Assembly: GCF_001955695.1 (NCBI RefSeq)
Contig: NZ_CP019236.1
Span: forward strand, 3,038,001-3,102,000
Source of the DNA: Rhodoferax koreense
Lineage (GTDB): Bacteria > Pseudomonadota > Gammaproteobacteria > Burkholderiales > Burkholderiaceae_C
Reading direction: 5' to 3'
Length of the DNA: 64,000 bases
The translations under genes and the position numbers were made by a program. How positions within the stretch are numbered: the stretch's first letter is position 1; every line of letters starts with the position of its first letter. Positions 47,100 to 56,103 of this stretch are shown piece after piece. The notes below the pieces were generated by a model. The model was not told the origin of the DNA, ran no database searches, and saw nothing but the letters and a program-made list of their open reading frames with translations.

Positions 47100-48515
47100 A
47101 TGGATGCTTCACCACCCCTTTCCCCGGCGCCCGCCGTTGCACCTGTCGCCCTCGAGTCGGCCGATGCCGCCGCCGAACTGCGCGACGCCTTCGATCCGGC
47201 CACCGGCCACTGGGCCTTTCCCCAGGCCGGCGACTTCTGGGACGCGGTGCGCGCCGCCCACGCGCGTGGCCAACGCGGCGCCGGCGCCCGCATGGCCATC
47301 GTCGATACCGCCTGCGACCTGGGCATTCCGCTGCTCGCCCGTGCCAGCGGCGGCCGCGCCGTCCTGGCCAGCGCCCCCGGCGAGCCGACCGCACACGGTA
47401 CCGCGGTGGCGCTGCTGGTGGCCACGGTGGCGCCGGAGGCCGCACTCGACCTCTACGAAATCACGCAGGACGGCCAGCCGAGCCTGGCGCGCATCGCCGA
47501 AGCCCTGGCACAGATCGCCGCGTCGGAGGCGAGCATCGTCTGCATGAGCCTGGGCATGCCGCAGGACTACAACCTCGACGCGGCGACGGCCTGGGTGCAC
47601 GCGCACGCCGGCAGCCGGGGCCTGCCCGGCGTGCTCGACGCCGTCGTGGCGCGCCCCGGCTGGCCGAAGCACCAGATCACCGCTTGCCGCGCCGAGGTCT
47701 GCCTGTGCCGGGCGGTGGACGGCCTGCGGCCATCGGGCAAACGGGTGCTGGCGGCCGTGGGCAACAGCCCCGGCCAGGCCTTCTGCCCGGCCAGCGCGGC
47801 CGGTGCCATCGCCGTGGGCTTCCAGCTCGACCGTCGCGAACGCGTGGCCCTGCACGAGGCCGCCTGGTCGGCCGCGCCGGACTACGCCCAATCGCAGCTC
47901 ACCGACGCGACGCTGATGCAGCCCGCGGGCGTGCTGGGCAGCAGCTTTGCGACGCCGCTCCTGGCCGGCGCGCTGGCGCTGGGCATCGGCGCGGGCAACC
48001 CCGACGACGACCTGCGCCGCCTCATGGCCAGCGCCCAGATCGGCGCGCTGGCTGACATCGACATGGCCGAGTGGTATAGCCGGCCCCAGGGCGAGGATGA
48101 CGCGCGCGATGCCGAACTCGAGAAACGCCTCGCCTACACCTACGCCGTGGCCATCCAGGCGCATCCGCACTACCCCGGCCTGGCACCCGAAACCCTGCTC
48201 GGCAGCGCCATCTTCGGCGCGAGTTTCATCATCAACGCCGGGCTGTTCTTCATGGGCACGGGTGAACTCGAACTCGCGCGGCAGCTGCTGTCCTGGGCCC
48301 GCGCCGTCGTACCCGGCAACTGCCACGCGGCGGCAAACCTGGGGAAGACCTTTTATCTGATGGCACAGCGGTCGGAGGACGGCCAGACCATGGCCCTGGC
48401 CGAGGCCGCCAGCGGGGAATACGCGGCGGCTATTGCTTTGAGGCCACGTTTCGAACCCTATTTGCAGGAGAAGGCGAAGATCGATGCGTTCATTCGCACC
48501 GATGCGGTCCGCTGA
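47100..48515 (+). CDS. Subtilase-like (S8) protein without signal peptide, with C-terminal helical region
   Basis: 471 residues. The subtilisin catalytic set can be traced: Asp in MAIVDTACD (D69), His in HGTAVALL (H99), oxyanion Asn in LAAVGNSPG (N222) and Ser in GSSFATPLLAG (S282). No signal peptide or propeptide is visible, so it is probably cytoplasmic. Residues 1-45 are Pro/Ala-rich. From about residue 345 the chain is Ala-rich and helical (LARQLLSWARAVVPGNCHAAANLGKTF), resembling one or two TPR units. Spacing around the triad is compact for a subtilase. It lies 131 bases after the tolC-like gene. The function is unknown; a processing protease for a neighbouring or secreted peptide is conceivable. 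Confidence 0.72.
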   Translation: MDASPPLSPAPAVAPVALESADAAAELRDAFDPATGHWAFPQAGDFWDAVRAAHARGQRGAGARMAIVDTACDLGIPLLARASGGRAVLASAPGEPTAHGTAVALLVATVAPEAALDLYEITQDGQPSLARIAEALAQIAASEASIVCMSLGMPQDYNLDAATAWVHAHAGSRGLPGVLDAVVARPGWPKHQITACRAEVCLCRAVDGLRPSGKRVLAAVGNSPGQAFCPASAAGAIAVGFQLDRRERVALHEAAWSAAPDYAQSQLTDATLMQPAGVLGSSFATPLLAGALALGIGAGNPDDDLRRLMASAQIGALADIDMAEWYSRPQGEDDARDAELEKRLAYTYAVAIQAHPHYPGLAPETLLGSAIFGASFIINAGLFFMGTGELELARQLLSWARAVVPGNCHAAANLGKTFYLMAQRSEDGQTMALAEAASGEYAAAIALRPRFEPYLQEKAKIDAFIRTDAVR

Positions 48516-48775
48516 CCTCATCCAATCCCTGACTCGACGTGCGTGTCCAGTCTAAACGCAGGAACGAGCACGTGCGACTTCGTGGGAGAGGTCAACGGTC
48601 GTCCGGGCAATGAATCGGGCCGCCGGTAAACTTGCCCCGGTTTTATCATTGAGTAGTCAATGTTTCAATTCGAATCATTTGGGTAGCGACTTGTTCGCAC
48701 ATCATTTGCCGCGGTCTTAAATGGCATATAGGCCTGCATGGCAAAGTCAATTCATACCCGTTTCCAAACTTACAG
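48516..48775. other. A/T-richer intergenic region before the DUF2846 lipoprotein
   Basis: 260 bases without a gene. The first half matches the surrounding base composition. From about 48640 the DNA becomes clearly richer in A and T, with several possible promoter hexamers (for example TTGAGT at 48648, ATATAG at 48725) but no convincing pair. No repeat or terminator was seen. Confidence 0.5.
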
Positions 48776-49240
48776 ATGACCATCAATCAAAATACCATCT
48801 CCCTTGCACTATCTGCACTACTGTTGACCGGATGCGCCTCAGTCAACATGGCCACCACGAAGGAGTCTGACGCGGCCAAGCAATTCACCGCCCCAAGCGC
48901 AGGGGTGTCGGGTTTGTACGTCTATCGAAACAGCTTCGTCGGCAAGGCGCTGAAAAAGGACATTTTTGTGGATGGTAAATGCCTGGGAGAAAGCGCATCC
49001 GATGTCTTCTTCTATGCGCAGATTGAAGGTGACAAGAAGCACAAGATCGAAACCGAATCCGAGTTCTCACCGAATGCGTTGGAAGTGTTCATGGAAAGCG
49101 GCAAAAACTACTTCATACGGCAGTTCATAAAGCTCGGAGCTTTCGTCGGGGGCGCGGATCTGGAGCAGATACCAGAAGAGCAGGCTAAGGCGGACATCGC
49201 GAAACTAGGTTTAGCCCAGCCTGGCACGTGCGGCAAATAG
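48776..49240 (+). CDS. DUF2846 lipoprotein
   Basis: 154 residues. The lipoprotein signal peptide has lipobox LLTGC (Cys at residue 20). The DUF2846 core is visible as GVSGLYVYRNSFVGKALKKDIFVDGKCLGES and the ending FFYAQIEGDKKHKIETESEFSPN. Relatives are small outer- or inner-membrane lipoproteins of unknown role. Codon use is visibly less G/C-biased than in all neighbours, including ATA, TTA-type and AAA codons, suggesting later acquisition. Confidence 0.87.
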   Translation: MTINQNTISLALSALLLTGCASVNMATTKESDAAKQFTAPSAGVSGLYVYRNSFVGKALKKDIFVDGKCLGESASDVFFYAQIEGDKKHKIETESEFSPNALEVFMESGKNYFIRQFIKLGAFVGGADLEQIPEEQAKADIAKLGLAQPGTCGK

Positions 49241-49391
49241 GCCATTTTGTTGCCGTTGGCTGCCCACTTCGTCCCTCCGCCGACAGTAGACACCGCAACG
49301 TCTCATTGGCCCAGCGATGTTGCTTAGCAGTAAGTGCGAAAAGCCCCCCATCCTCCCGCCACTAGAGCAAGATGCTGGCTGGGTTGCAGGC

Positions 49392-50705
49392 TTATTCCTG
49401 CACCAAAGCCGCCACCGCCGCCGCCGTCTTGCGCGCCGCCCCCTTGTGCGCCCCGGCGAAACGCGGGCCGGCCGCGGCGGCCTCGGCCAAGGCGGCTGGG
49501 TCGTTCAGCAGATCCAGCGCAGCCTGTACCGCCGCGTCCATGTCGGCCACGCGCCGGGCCGCGCCGGCGGCTTCGGCCAGCGCCGCGGCTTCGGAGAAAT
49601 TGAAGGTGGACGGGCCCATCAGCACCGGGCAGCCACAGGCGGCGGCCTCGATCAGGTTCTGCCCGCCGAGGGGTTCGAAGCTGCCGCCGAGCAGCGCGAC
49701 CTCGCCCAGGCCGTAATACAGCGCCATCTCGCCGAGCGAATCGCCGAGCCACACCTCCGCCGGCGCGGGGCTGTCGCGCCAATGGCTGCGCCGCGACAGG
49801 CTGAAGCCCTCGGCCTCGATCAGTGCCGCGACTTGGTCAAAGCGTTGCGGATGGCGTGGCACGATCAGCCATTGCACCTCGTTCACTCCCAATTTCATAG
49901 CACCCACCGCAGGATCCTTCTGCTTCAGGAGCCGAAAACGCTTCAAACTCTGCAGCAGCTGGATTTCCTCGCCTTCGCGCGCGCTGGCGAACAGCACGAC
50001 GGGCCGTCCCGTGGCCTCGCGCCAGGTGCGGCACCAATCGCGGCCGGTCTGCAGCTTGGCCGGATCGGGCGAGGCGTCGAACTTGAGGTTGCCGAGCACC
50101 CCCTTGACCGGCGCGCCGAGTGCACGCAGTCGCATCGCGTCGTCTTCGCTTTGTGCCCACACCGCCGCCAGGCCGCCGTAGGCCGGCCGGGCGAGCGCGG
50201 CGAATTGCTCGGCCTGGTGCAGCGACTTGGCGCTGAGCCGCGCGTTCACCAACACCAGCGGCACGCCCGCCGCGGCACAGTGCGCCACCAGATTGGGCCA
50301 GATCTCGGTTTCCATGAGCAGGCCGATGCGCGGCTTGAACTGCGCGAGGAACCGGCGTGTCGCGCCGGCCGAGTCCCAGGGTTGCCAGACCTGCACGTCG
50401 CCGGGCCGCAGCAGGGCCTTGCCTTCGGCCTGCCCGGTGGCCGTGCCGTGGGTCAGCAGCAGGCGCATGCCCGGCAGCGCCTCGCGCAGGGCGGCCAGCA
50501 GGATCGCCGAAGTGCGGGTTTCGCCGAGCGACACCGCGTGGATCCAGACGAAGCCGGTGCCGGTCTCGGGGGGCAGGTCGTAATGGCCGAAGCGCTCCTC
50601 CACTTTGAGCAGGTAACCCGGTTCGGCCACGCCGCGCCGGCGCATCTTGCGCCGCAGCAGCGGCTGGCTGAGCCACATGAGGAAGGAATAGAAACGAAGG
50701 ATCAA
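49392..50705 (-). CDS. waaA: 3-deoxy-D-manno-octulosonic acid transferase
   Basis: Adds Kdo to lipid A precursor on the inner face of the inner membrane. 437 residues with an N-terminal membrane anchor (MILRFYSFLMWLSQPLLRRKMRRRG). FVWIHAVSLGETRTSAIL carries the catalytic glutamate. In the second Rossmann fold, EVALLGGSFEPLGGQNLIEAAACGCPVLMGP is characteristic of WaaA. It lies downstream of two heptosyltransferase genes and a repeat-rich gap, on the same strand. Confidence 0.95.
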   Translation of the reverse strand: MILRFYSFLMWLSQPLLRRKMRRRGVAEPGYLLKVEERFGHYDLPPETGTGFVWIHAVSLGETRTSAILLAALREALPGMRLLLTHGTATGQAEGKALLRPGDVQVWQPWDSAGATRRFLAQFKPRIGLLMETEIWPNLVAHCAAAGVPLVLVNARLSAKSLHQAEQFAALARPAYGGLAAVWAQSEDDAMRLRALGAPVKGVLGNLKFDASPDPAKLQTGRDWCRTWREATGRPVVLFASAREGEEIQLLQSLKRFRLLKQKDPAVGAMKLGVNEVQWLIVPRHPQRFDQVAALIEAEGFSLSRRSHWRDSPAPAEVWLGDSLGEMALYYGLGEVALLGGSFEPLGGQNLIEAAACGCPVLMGPSTFNFSEAAALAEAAGAARRVADMDAAVQAALDLLNDPAALAEAAAAGPRFAGAHKGAARKTAAAVAALVQE

Positions 50706-50732
50706 GTCTTGGCCTTAAAAATACCGGGGAGG

Positions 50733-50788
50733 TCCTTCGACGGGCTCATGCCGATCGGCGTCTACTTCGACAGGCTCAGCACGAACGG
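50733..50788. repeat. Two direct REP-like units between waaC and waaA
   Basis: Units TCCTTCGACGGGCTCATGCC-(GATCGG) at 50733-50758 and TACTTCGACAGGCTCAGCAC-(GAACGG) at 50763-50788 are direct copies 30 bases apart, sharing TTCGAC-R-GGCTCA. The same unit occurs as an inverted pair at 20365-20435. The following bases (GACGGTATCG) also match that locus. Confidence 0.65.
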
Positions 50789-50864
50789 GGGCGGTGGACG
50801 GTATCGGGGTGCGACCTTAACACCAGAAACGGCGCAACAAGACCAATGTCAACCAGTGCCGCTT

Positions 50865-50959
50865 CCAGAACACCGCAGAACCGGCTTCGCCGGGCTGCAG
50901 GTGTTGCTCCCTGCAAGGGGGTGGGCGCGACACGAAGTGCGCAACCTGGGGGTGTGCCC
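50865..50959 (-). repeat. Structured dispersed repeat, copy 2 (3' of waaC)
   Basis: Second copy of the element at 14074-14167, in opposite genomic orientation. Read on the minus strand it begins three bases after the waaC stop with GCACACCCCCAG and continues with a variable hairpin of different sequence. Then come the CCCCCTTGCAGGGAG hairpin and the nested AACACC/GCAG/CCGGC stem, with loop GAA instead of AAA. It ends at GGTGTTCTGG. Both copies have the same orientation relative to the gene they follow. Confidence 0.85.
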
Positions 50960-50962
50960 CTA

Positions 50963-51994
50963 TCATTCCCGGAGCGAGGCTAAAGCCGACGCCTGCATCC
51001 AGGCCTGCCAGACCTGGTCCACGCTGGGCGTGGGCTCGGCGAACACGGCGATCTGGTGGTCGGTATCGAGCGGGCCGGTGCGCCAGATGGTGTCGGTGTT
51101 GTAGATCTGGACCAGGGGCAGGTCCAGCGCCATGGCGATGTGGCACAGGCCGCTGTCCACGCCGATCACGCCGATGCCGTGGGTGAGCGCATCGACGATG
51201 GCATCGCTGCCCATGCGCGGCCAGACCACGGCCTGCTTGAGTCGCCCCGCGATGCTTTCGCTGCGCCACTGCTCGTCGTCGCTGCCATGCACGAAGGCCA
51301 CGGTGTAGCCCAGGCCGTTGAGCCGGTGGCCGAGCTCGAGCCAGTGGCTTTCGGGCCATTGGTTCTCGGGCCGCGAACTGCCGTGGATGAACACCACCAC
51401 CGGCGCCGGAATGCTCGAGCCGGAATCGAAGAAGTCCTGCGCAATGTTCTTGATGGCCTGCGACGCATCCGTGGCGCGCACCTTGATGCCGTAGCCAAGG
51501 GTCGGCGGCAGCGCATACACCAGGGCTCGGGCGCACATCACACGCATGCGCTCCACGACGTGCAGGTGCGCCTCCACCGGCGTGGCCACATCGGCCACCC
51601 GGCGCGTGGGCGGCTCGAAACCCGACCCCTCGGCCTGGTCGGTGAGCGTGTAGCGCAGGCCGTTCGGGTTGAGCCGGGCCATCTTGGCCACCAACTGGGA
51701 TTTGCTCTCCCCCTGCAGGTCGATCACCGCGTCGTAGCTTTCGTACTGCAGGTCGGCCATGAAGGCGCGCCAGGCCGTGCGCGTGTCGGCGGTGAACACC
51801 GTCTTGCGCCAGCGCCGCAGGTCGCATTCGATGACGCGGTGCACGGCGTCGCAGCGCCGCACCAGCGGGGCGAAGCCGGGCTCGACCACCCAGTCGATCT
51901 GCGTGCCGGGCAGTTCCGACTGGATGTCGCGCACCGCCGGCATGGCATGCACCACGTCGGTCAGCGGGGACAATTTGACGATCAGGATGTTCAT
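50963..51994 (-). CDS. waaC: Lipopolysaccharide heptosyltransferase I
   Basis: 343 residues from the ATG at 51994 (MNILIVKLSPLTDVVHAMPAV). GT9 family: transfers the first L-glycero-D-manno-heptose to Kdo. It has WVVEPGFAPLVRRC, AVIDLQGESKSQLVAKMARL, VVFIHGSSRPENQWPESHW and the nucleotide-sugar site GVIGVDSGLCHIAMALDLP. The frame is open 17 codons further up, but the family start is here. It lies 19 bases after a second WaaC-like gene. Confidence 0.94.
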   Translation of the reverse strand: MNILIVKLSPLTDVVHAMPAVRDIQSELPGTQIDWVVEPGFAPLVRRCDAVHRVIECDLRRWRKTVFTADTRTAWRAFMADLQYESYDAVIDLQGESKSQLVAKMARLNPNGLRYTLTDQAEGSGFEPPTRRVADVATPVEAHLHVVERMRVMCARALVYALPPTLGYGIKVRATDASQAIKNIAQDFFDSGSSIPAPVVVFIHGSSRPENQWPESHWLELGHRLNGLGYTVAFVHGSDDEQWRSESIAGRLKQAVVWPRMGSDAIVDALTHGIGVIGVDSGLCHIAMALDLPLVQIYNTDTIWRTGPLDTDHQIAVFAEPTPSVDQVWQAWMQASALASLRE

Positions 51995-52013
51995 GGAAGG
52001 CGATCGCGCCGTT

Positions 52014-53021
52014 TCACGCGGGCACGGGTCGATCCCGCGCCGCATGGAAGCTGCGCCATACAGATTGCCACGCCTGCCACACGGTGTCCACCTCCGGTGC
52101 CCTCGCCCCGCCCACGGCCACCTGGTAATTAATGCCCAACGGCCCGGCGCGCCAGATGCGCGGCTGGCTGAAGATCTGCACGTGCGGCAAATCCAGCGCC
52201 ACGGCCAGATGGCTCAGGCCCGAATCCACGCCGATCACGCCCACACAGCCGGCCATGCGCGCGGCCAGCGCCGGCAGGCCCATGCGCGGCAGCACGCTCG
52301 CGCCGGGGCCGATGGCCGCGCACAGTTGCCGCGCGAACTCGGCCTCGGCGTTGCTGGCCTGCGGCACGCTCACCGGCAAACCCTGCGCCGCCAGGCGGCG
52401 GCCGATCTCGGCCCACTGCGCCAGAGGCCATTCGTTGTCGGCGCGCGTCGTGCCGTGCACCAGCATCACGCTGCCGTCCGGGTCGACCGGCACGACCTGC
52501 AGTTCGTCGTAGCAGATGCCGTCTTCGCGCGGCGCGTAACCCAGGGCCAGCGCGGCCAGCCGTCTGTAACGCTGCAGCGAATGGATGCGCGGCGGCATCG
52601 GCTGCGGCTGCTCGACCATGAAGCGCACCGGCCATTCATAGCCGCAGTCTTCGCTGCCGTTGCCGTAGGTGGCACGCCAGCCGCCGGGCGCGAGCCGGGC
52701 ACGGCGCGCGATCAGCGCCGACTTGATCAGCCCCTGGAAATCGATGACCGCGTCGTAGGCCTCGGCCCGCAGGGCCTGCGTGAAACGGGCGCGCTCGGCC
52801 CGTACGGCCGGGCTGAACGGTGTCTTGCGCCAGCGCCGCTGCGCCACCGGGATGACGCGCGCCAGCCCGGGTACCGTGGCCTGCAGCAGCGGCGCAAAGG
52901 CCTCCTCCACCACCCAGTCGAAAACGGTGCCGGACGGCAGGGCCTGGCGCATGTCGTGCAGCGCCGGCAGGGTCTGGATCACATCGCCGAGCGACGAGAG
53001 CTTGACGATCAGGAGGCGCAT
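52014..53021 (-). CDS. Second WaaC-like heptosyltransferase
   Basis: 335 residues from the ATG at 53021 (MRLLIVKLSSLGDVIQTLPAL). Same GT9 fold and landmarks as the downstream waaC: WVVEEAFAPLLQATV, AVIDFQGLIKSALIARRARL, VMLVHGTTRADNEWPLAQW, GVIGVDSGLSHLAVALDLPHVQIF. The two are clearly paralogous but well diverged. One is presumably heptosyltransferase I; the other may add a different heptose or act on another acceptor. Nineteen bases separate it from each neighbour. Confidence 0.92.
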   Translation of the reverse strand: MRLLIVKLSSLGDVIQTLPALHDMRQALPSGTVFDWVVEEAFAPLLQATVPGLARVIPVAQRRWRKTPFSPAVRAERARFTQALRAEAYDAVIDFQGLIKSALIARRARLAPGGWRATYGNGSEDCGYEWPVRFMVEQPQPMPPRIHSLQRYRRLAALALGYAPREDGICYDELQVVPVDPDGSVMLVHGTTRADNEWPLAQWAEIGRRLAAQGLPVSVPQASNAEAEFARQLCAAIGPGASVLPRMGLPALAARMAGCVGVIGVDSGLSHLAVALDLPHVQIFSQPRIWRAGPLGINYQVAVGGARAPEVDTVWQAWQSVWRSFHAARDRPVPA

Positions 53022-53040
53022 GCCCTGCCCGCCCGGTTCG

Positions 53041-54438
53041 TCAATGCGCGGCTTCGGCAAAGCTGGCGTCCGGCTTGACCTGACGCAGCAGTTTCAGCAT
53101 GTCGGCCTCGATGCGATGCAGGGCTTCCTCGGTATGGCCTTCGAAACGCAGCACCAGCACCGGCGTGGTGTTGGAGGCGCGCAAGAGACCGAAGCCGTCG
53201 GGCCAGTCGACACGCAGGCCGTCGATGGTGTTGATCGTGGCCGGGGCCGGGAAGTTGGCCAGGGCCACGGCGTCGGCGACAAGCTTCGGCGGCTCGCCCT
53301 CCTTGCAGGCCACGTTGAGCTCGGGCGTGGAGAAACTCGTGGGCAAGGCGTTGAGCACGGCGCTGGCGTCGGGCGACTGGCTGACGATCTCCAGCAGGCG
53401 CGTGCCGGCATAGGTGCCGTCGTCGAAGCCGAACCAGCGCTCCTTGAAGAAGATGTGGCCGCTCATCTCGCCGCCCAGCGGCGCCTGGCCACCGCCGGCC
53501 TCGATCTCGCGCATCTTGGCCTTGATCAGCGAATGGCCGGTCTTGTACATCAGCGGCTGGCCGCCGGCTTCGGCAATCGCCGGCGCCAGGCGCTGGGTGC
53601 ACTTCACGTCGAACAGGATGGTGCCGCCGGGCACGCGCTTGAGCACGTCGCGTGCGAACAGCATCATCTGGCGGTCGGGATAGATGTTCACGCCTTCGCG
53701 GGTAACGATGCCCAGGCGGTCGCCGTCGCCGTCGAAGGCCAGGCCGAGCTCGGCGCCCGAGGTCTTGAGTGCGGCGATCAGGTCCCGCAAGTTCTCGGGC
53801 TTGCTCGGATCGGGATGGTGGTTGGGGAAGTTGCCGTCGACCTCGCTGAAGAGTTCGATGACTTCGCAGCCGATCGCGCGCAGGATGGCCGGTGCCGACG
53901 CGCCGGCCACGCCGTTGCCCGAATCGACGACGATCTTCATCGGCCGGGCCAACTGGATGTCGGAGACGATGCGCGCGGTGTACGCCTCGAGCACGTCGGC
54001 CTGGCGGATCTTGCCGCCGTCCTTCAGCGCCCAGTTCTCGGCCTCCATCATCTTGCGGATGGCCTGGATTTCCTCGCCGTAGATTGCGCGGCCGCCCATC
54101 ACCATCTTGAAGCCGTTGTAGTCCTTCGGGTTGTGGCTGCCGGTGACCTGGATGCCGCTCTTGCACAGCGTGGCCGCCGCGAAATACAGCATCGGCGTGG
54201 TGACCAGGCCGACGTCGATCACTTCGATGCCGACCGCGGCCAGGCCGCGCATCAGCGCCGCGCTCAGGTCCGGCCCGCTCAGCCGCCCGTCGCGGCCCAC
54301 CGCCACCGTGGTTTCACCCTCGGCCAGGGCGATGGTGCCGAAGGCACGGCCGATGCCCTCCGCCACCTCGGCGGTCACGGTGGATGGCACGATGCCGCGG
54401 ATGTCGTAGGCCTTGAAGATGGAAGCTGCGATCTGCAT
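53041..54438 (-). CDS. Phosphomannomutase/phosphoglucomutase
   Basis: 465 residues, alpha-D-phosphohexomutase family (AlgC/ManB type). It interconverts hexose 1- and 6-phosphates for nucleotide-sugar supply. The phosphoserine loop is VTGSHNPKDYNGFKMV (S101), the metal loop LAFDGDGDRLGIV, the sugar loop GGEMSGHIFFKE and the phosphate loop in the C-terminal domain RASNTTPVLVLRFEG. Dual specificity would feed both the LPS genes downstream and the glycogen genes upstream. Confidence 0.94.
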   Translation of the reverse strand: MQIAASIFKAYDIRGIVPSTVTAEVAEGIGRAFGTIALAEGETTVAVGRDGRLSGPDLSAALMRGLAAVGIEVIDVGLVTTPMLYFAAATLCKSGIQVTGSHNPKDYNGFKMVMGGRAIYGEEIQAIRKMMEAENWALKDGGKIRQADVLEAYTARIVSDIQLARPMKIVVDSGNGVAGASAPAILRAIGCEVIELFSEVDGNFPNHHPDPSKPENLRDLIAALKTSGAELGLAFDGDGDRLGIVTREGVNIYPDRQMMLFARDVLKRVPGGTILFDVKCTQRLAPAIAEAGGQPLMYKTGHSLIKAKMREIEAGGGQAPLGGEMSGHIFFKERWFGFDDGTYAGTRLLEIVSQSPDASAVLNALPTSFSTPELNVACKEGEPPKLVADAVALANFPAPATINTIDGLRVDWPDGFGLLRASNTTPVLVLRFEGHTEEALHRIEADMLKLLRQVKPDASFAEAAH

Positions 54439-54558
54439 GGAAGGGTTTCTCTCCGGAAGTGGGTTCGGCGGCTGGGTTCAGCGTGCCGGATTGTAGGGTT
54501 GCAAGATGCGTGCGCATCCACGGCCAGGCCGTGGATGGCATGCAGGATGCCGGCGCGA

Positions 54559-56103
54559 TCAGGCCGGCAGGCGGGAGGCACCGCCCGACTTGGCGGTGGG
54601 CGCTGTCGGTGTTGGCGACCCGGCCCTCGGCCCCTGTCCCCAGTTCGGGTTCAAGCCCTGGTACATGGCCAGGTACTGCCGGGCCGCCGTGGCCCAGGAA
54701 AAATTCTGTGCCATGCCGCGCTGCTGCAGGGCCGCCCAGACCTCGGGCTGGCGGTAGGCGGCAACGGTGCGCTCCAGCGCCACCGACAGCGCGGCGGGCA
54801 GCGCCGGGCCGAACATGAAGCCGGTGGCCAGCGGATTGGGCGCGGCGGCACCATCGGCGTCACCTCCGGCATCGACCACCGTGTCGACCAATCCACCCAC
54901 ATGCCGCACCACCGGCACCGTGCCATAGCGCAGCGCATACATCTGCGTGAGGCCGCAGGGCTCGAACCGCGAAGGCACGAGCATGGCATCGCAACCGGCC
55001 ACCATCTCGTGCGCGAAGGCCTCGTCGTAACCGAGCCGCACCGCCACCATGCCCGGATGCGCGGCGGCGGCGGCGCTGAAGGCGGCCTCGAGCGGCAGAT
55101 CGCCACTGCCCTGCACCGCGAGTTGCGCGCCCTGGGCCAGCAGGTTCGGCAAGGCCGCCAGCACCAGGTCCAGGCCTTTTTGCGACGTCAGGCGGCTGAC
55201 GACACCAAAGAGCGGCGTGCCCGGCTCGACCCGCAGGCCCAGCGCGCGTTGCAGCGCGGCCTTGCACACGGCCTTGCCGGCCAGGCTGCTGGCCGCATAC
55301 GGCGCGGCGATCACAGGGTCGTCGGACGGATTCCAGATGTCGTCGTCCACGCCGTTGAGAATGCCCGAGACATCGCGCCCGCGCGCGCGGATCACGCCGT
55401 CCAGCCCGCAGCCGAATTCGGGCGTGGCGATCTCGGCCGCATAGGTCGGGCTCACCGTGGTCACGCGCTGCGCGTATTTGAGGCCGGCCTTCATGAACGA
55501 CAGCTGGCCATGGAATTCAAGGCTGGCCGGCATCATGAAGCGCGACGGCAGACCCAGCAGCGGGAAGTCGCCCGGATCGAACAGGCCCTGGTAGGCCAGG
55601 TTGTGCACGGTGAACACGGTGGCCGCGGTGGAAGCCGGATGGGCGGAGACGTAGGCACAGGCCATGGCGGCATGCCAATCGTGCGCATGCAGCACGTCGG
55701 CCTGCCAGTCGGGATCGAGCTCGCCGGCGGCGATGTGCGCGGCCACCCAGCCGAGCAAGGCAAAGCGTTGGGCGTTGTCGGGCCATTCGCTGTTGTCGGG
55801 CGCCTGGTACGGGTTGCCCGGGCGCTTGTAGAGATAAGGCGCATCGACCACATAGGCCGGCACGCCGCTGCCCTTGACGACACCGCGGCGCAGCGTGACG
55901 CGGGCCGCGCCGAAGGCCGCGCCGATCTCGCACACCACCGCGGACTGCTCGAGCCCGGCCAGGATGGCGGGCAGGCCCGGCAGCACCAGCCGCACATCGG
56001 CCCCTTCGGCGATCAGCGCCTGCGGCAGCGCACCCACCACGTCGGCGAGCCCGCCGGTCTTGACCAGCGGAAAGATTTCCGCGGCGACTTGCAATATCTT
56101 CAT
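54559..56103 (-). CDS. glgA: Glycogen synthase (ADP-glucose type)
   Basis: GT5 enzyme extending alpha-1,4-glucan from ADP-glucose. 514 residues. The N-terminal [13 protein letters not shown] (K15) binds ADP-glucose. The acceptor region is [15 protein letters not shown], and the C-terminal domain has [17 protein letters not shown] and [23 protein letters not shown] with the catalytic glutamate. The start overlaps the glgC stop by four bases. Confidence 0.96.
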   Translation of the reverse strand: MKILQVAAEIFPLVKTGGLADVVGALPQALIAEGADVRLVLPGLPAILAGLEQSAVVCEIGAAFGAARVTLRRGVVKGSGVPAYVVDAPYLYKRPGNPYQAPDNSEWPDNAQRFALLGWVAAHIAAGELDPDWQADVLHAHDWHAAMACAYVSAHPASTAATVFTVHNLAYQGLFDPGDFPLLGLPSRFMMPASLEFHGQLSFMKAGLKYAQRVTTVSPTYAAEIATPEFGCGLDGVIRARGRDVSGILNGVDDDIWNPSDDPVIAAPYAASSLAGKAVCKAALQRALGLRVEPGTPLFGVVSRLTSQKGLDLVLAALPNLLAQGAQLAVQGSGDLPLEAAFSAAAAAHPGMVAVRLGYDEAFAHEMVAGCDAMLVPSRFEPCGLTQMYALRYGTVPVVRHVGGLVDTVVDAGGDADGAAAPNPLATGFMFGPALPAALSVALERTVAAYRQPEVWAALQQRGMAQNFSWATAARQYLAMYQGLNPNWGQGPRAGSPTPTAPTAKSGGASRLPA

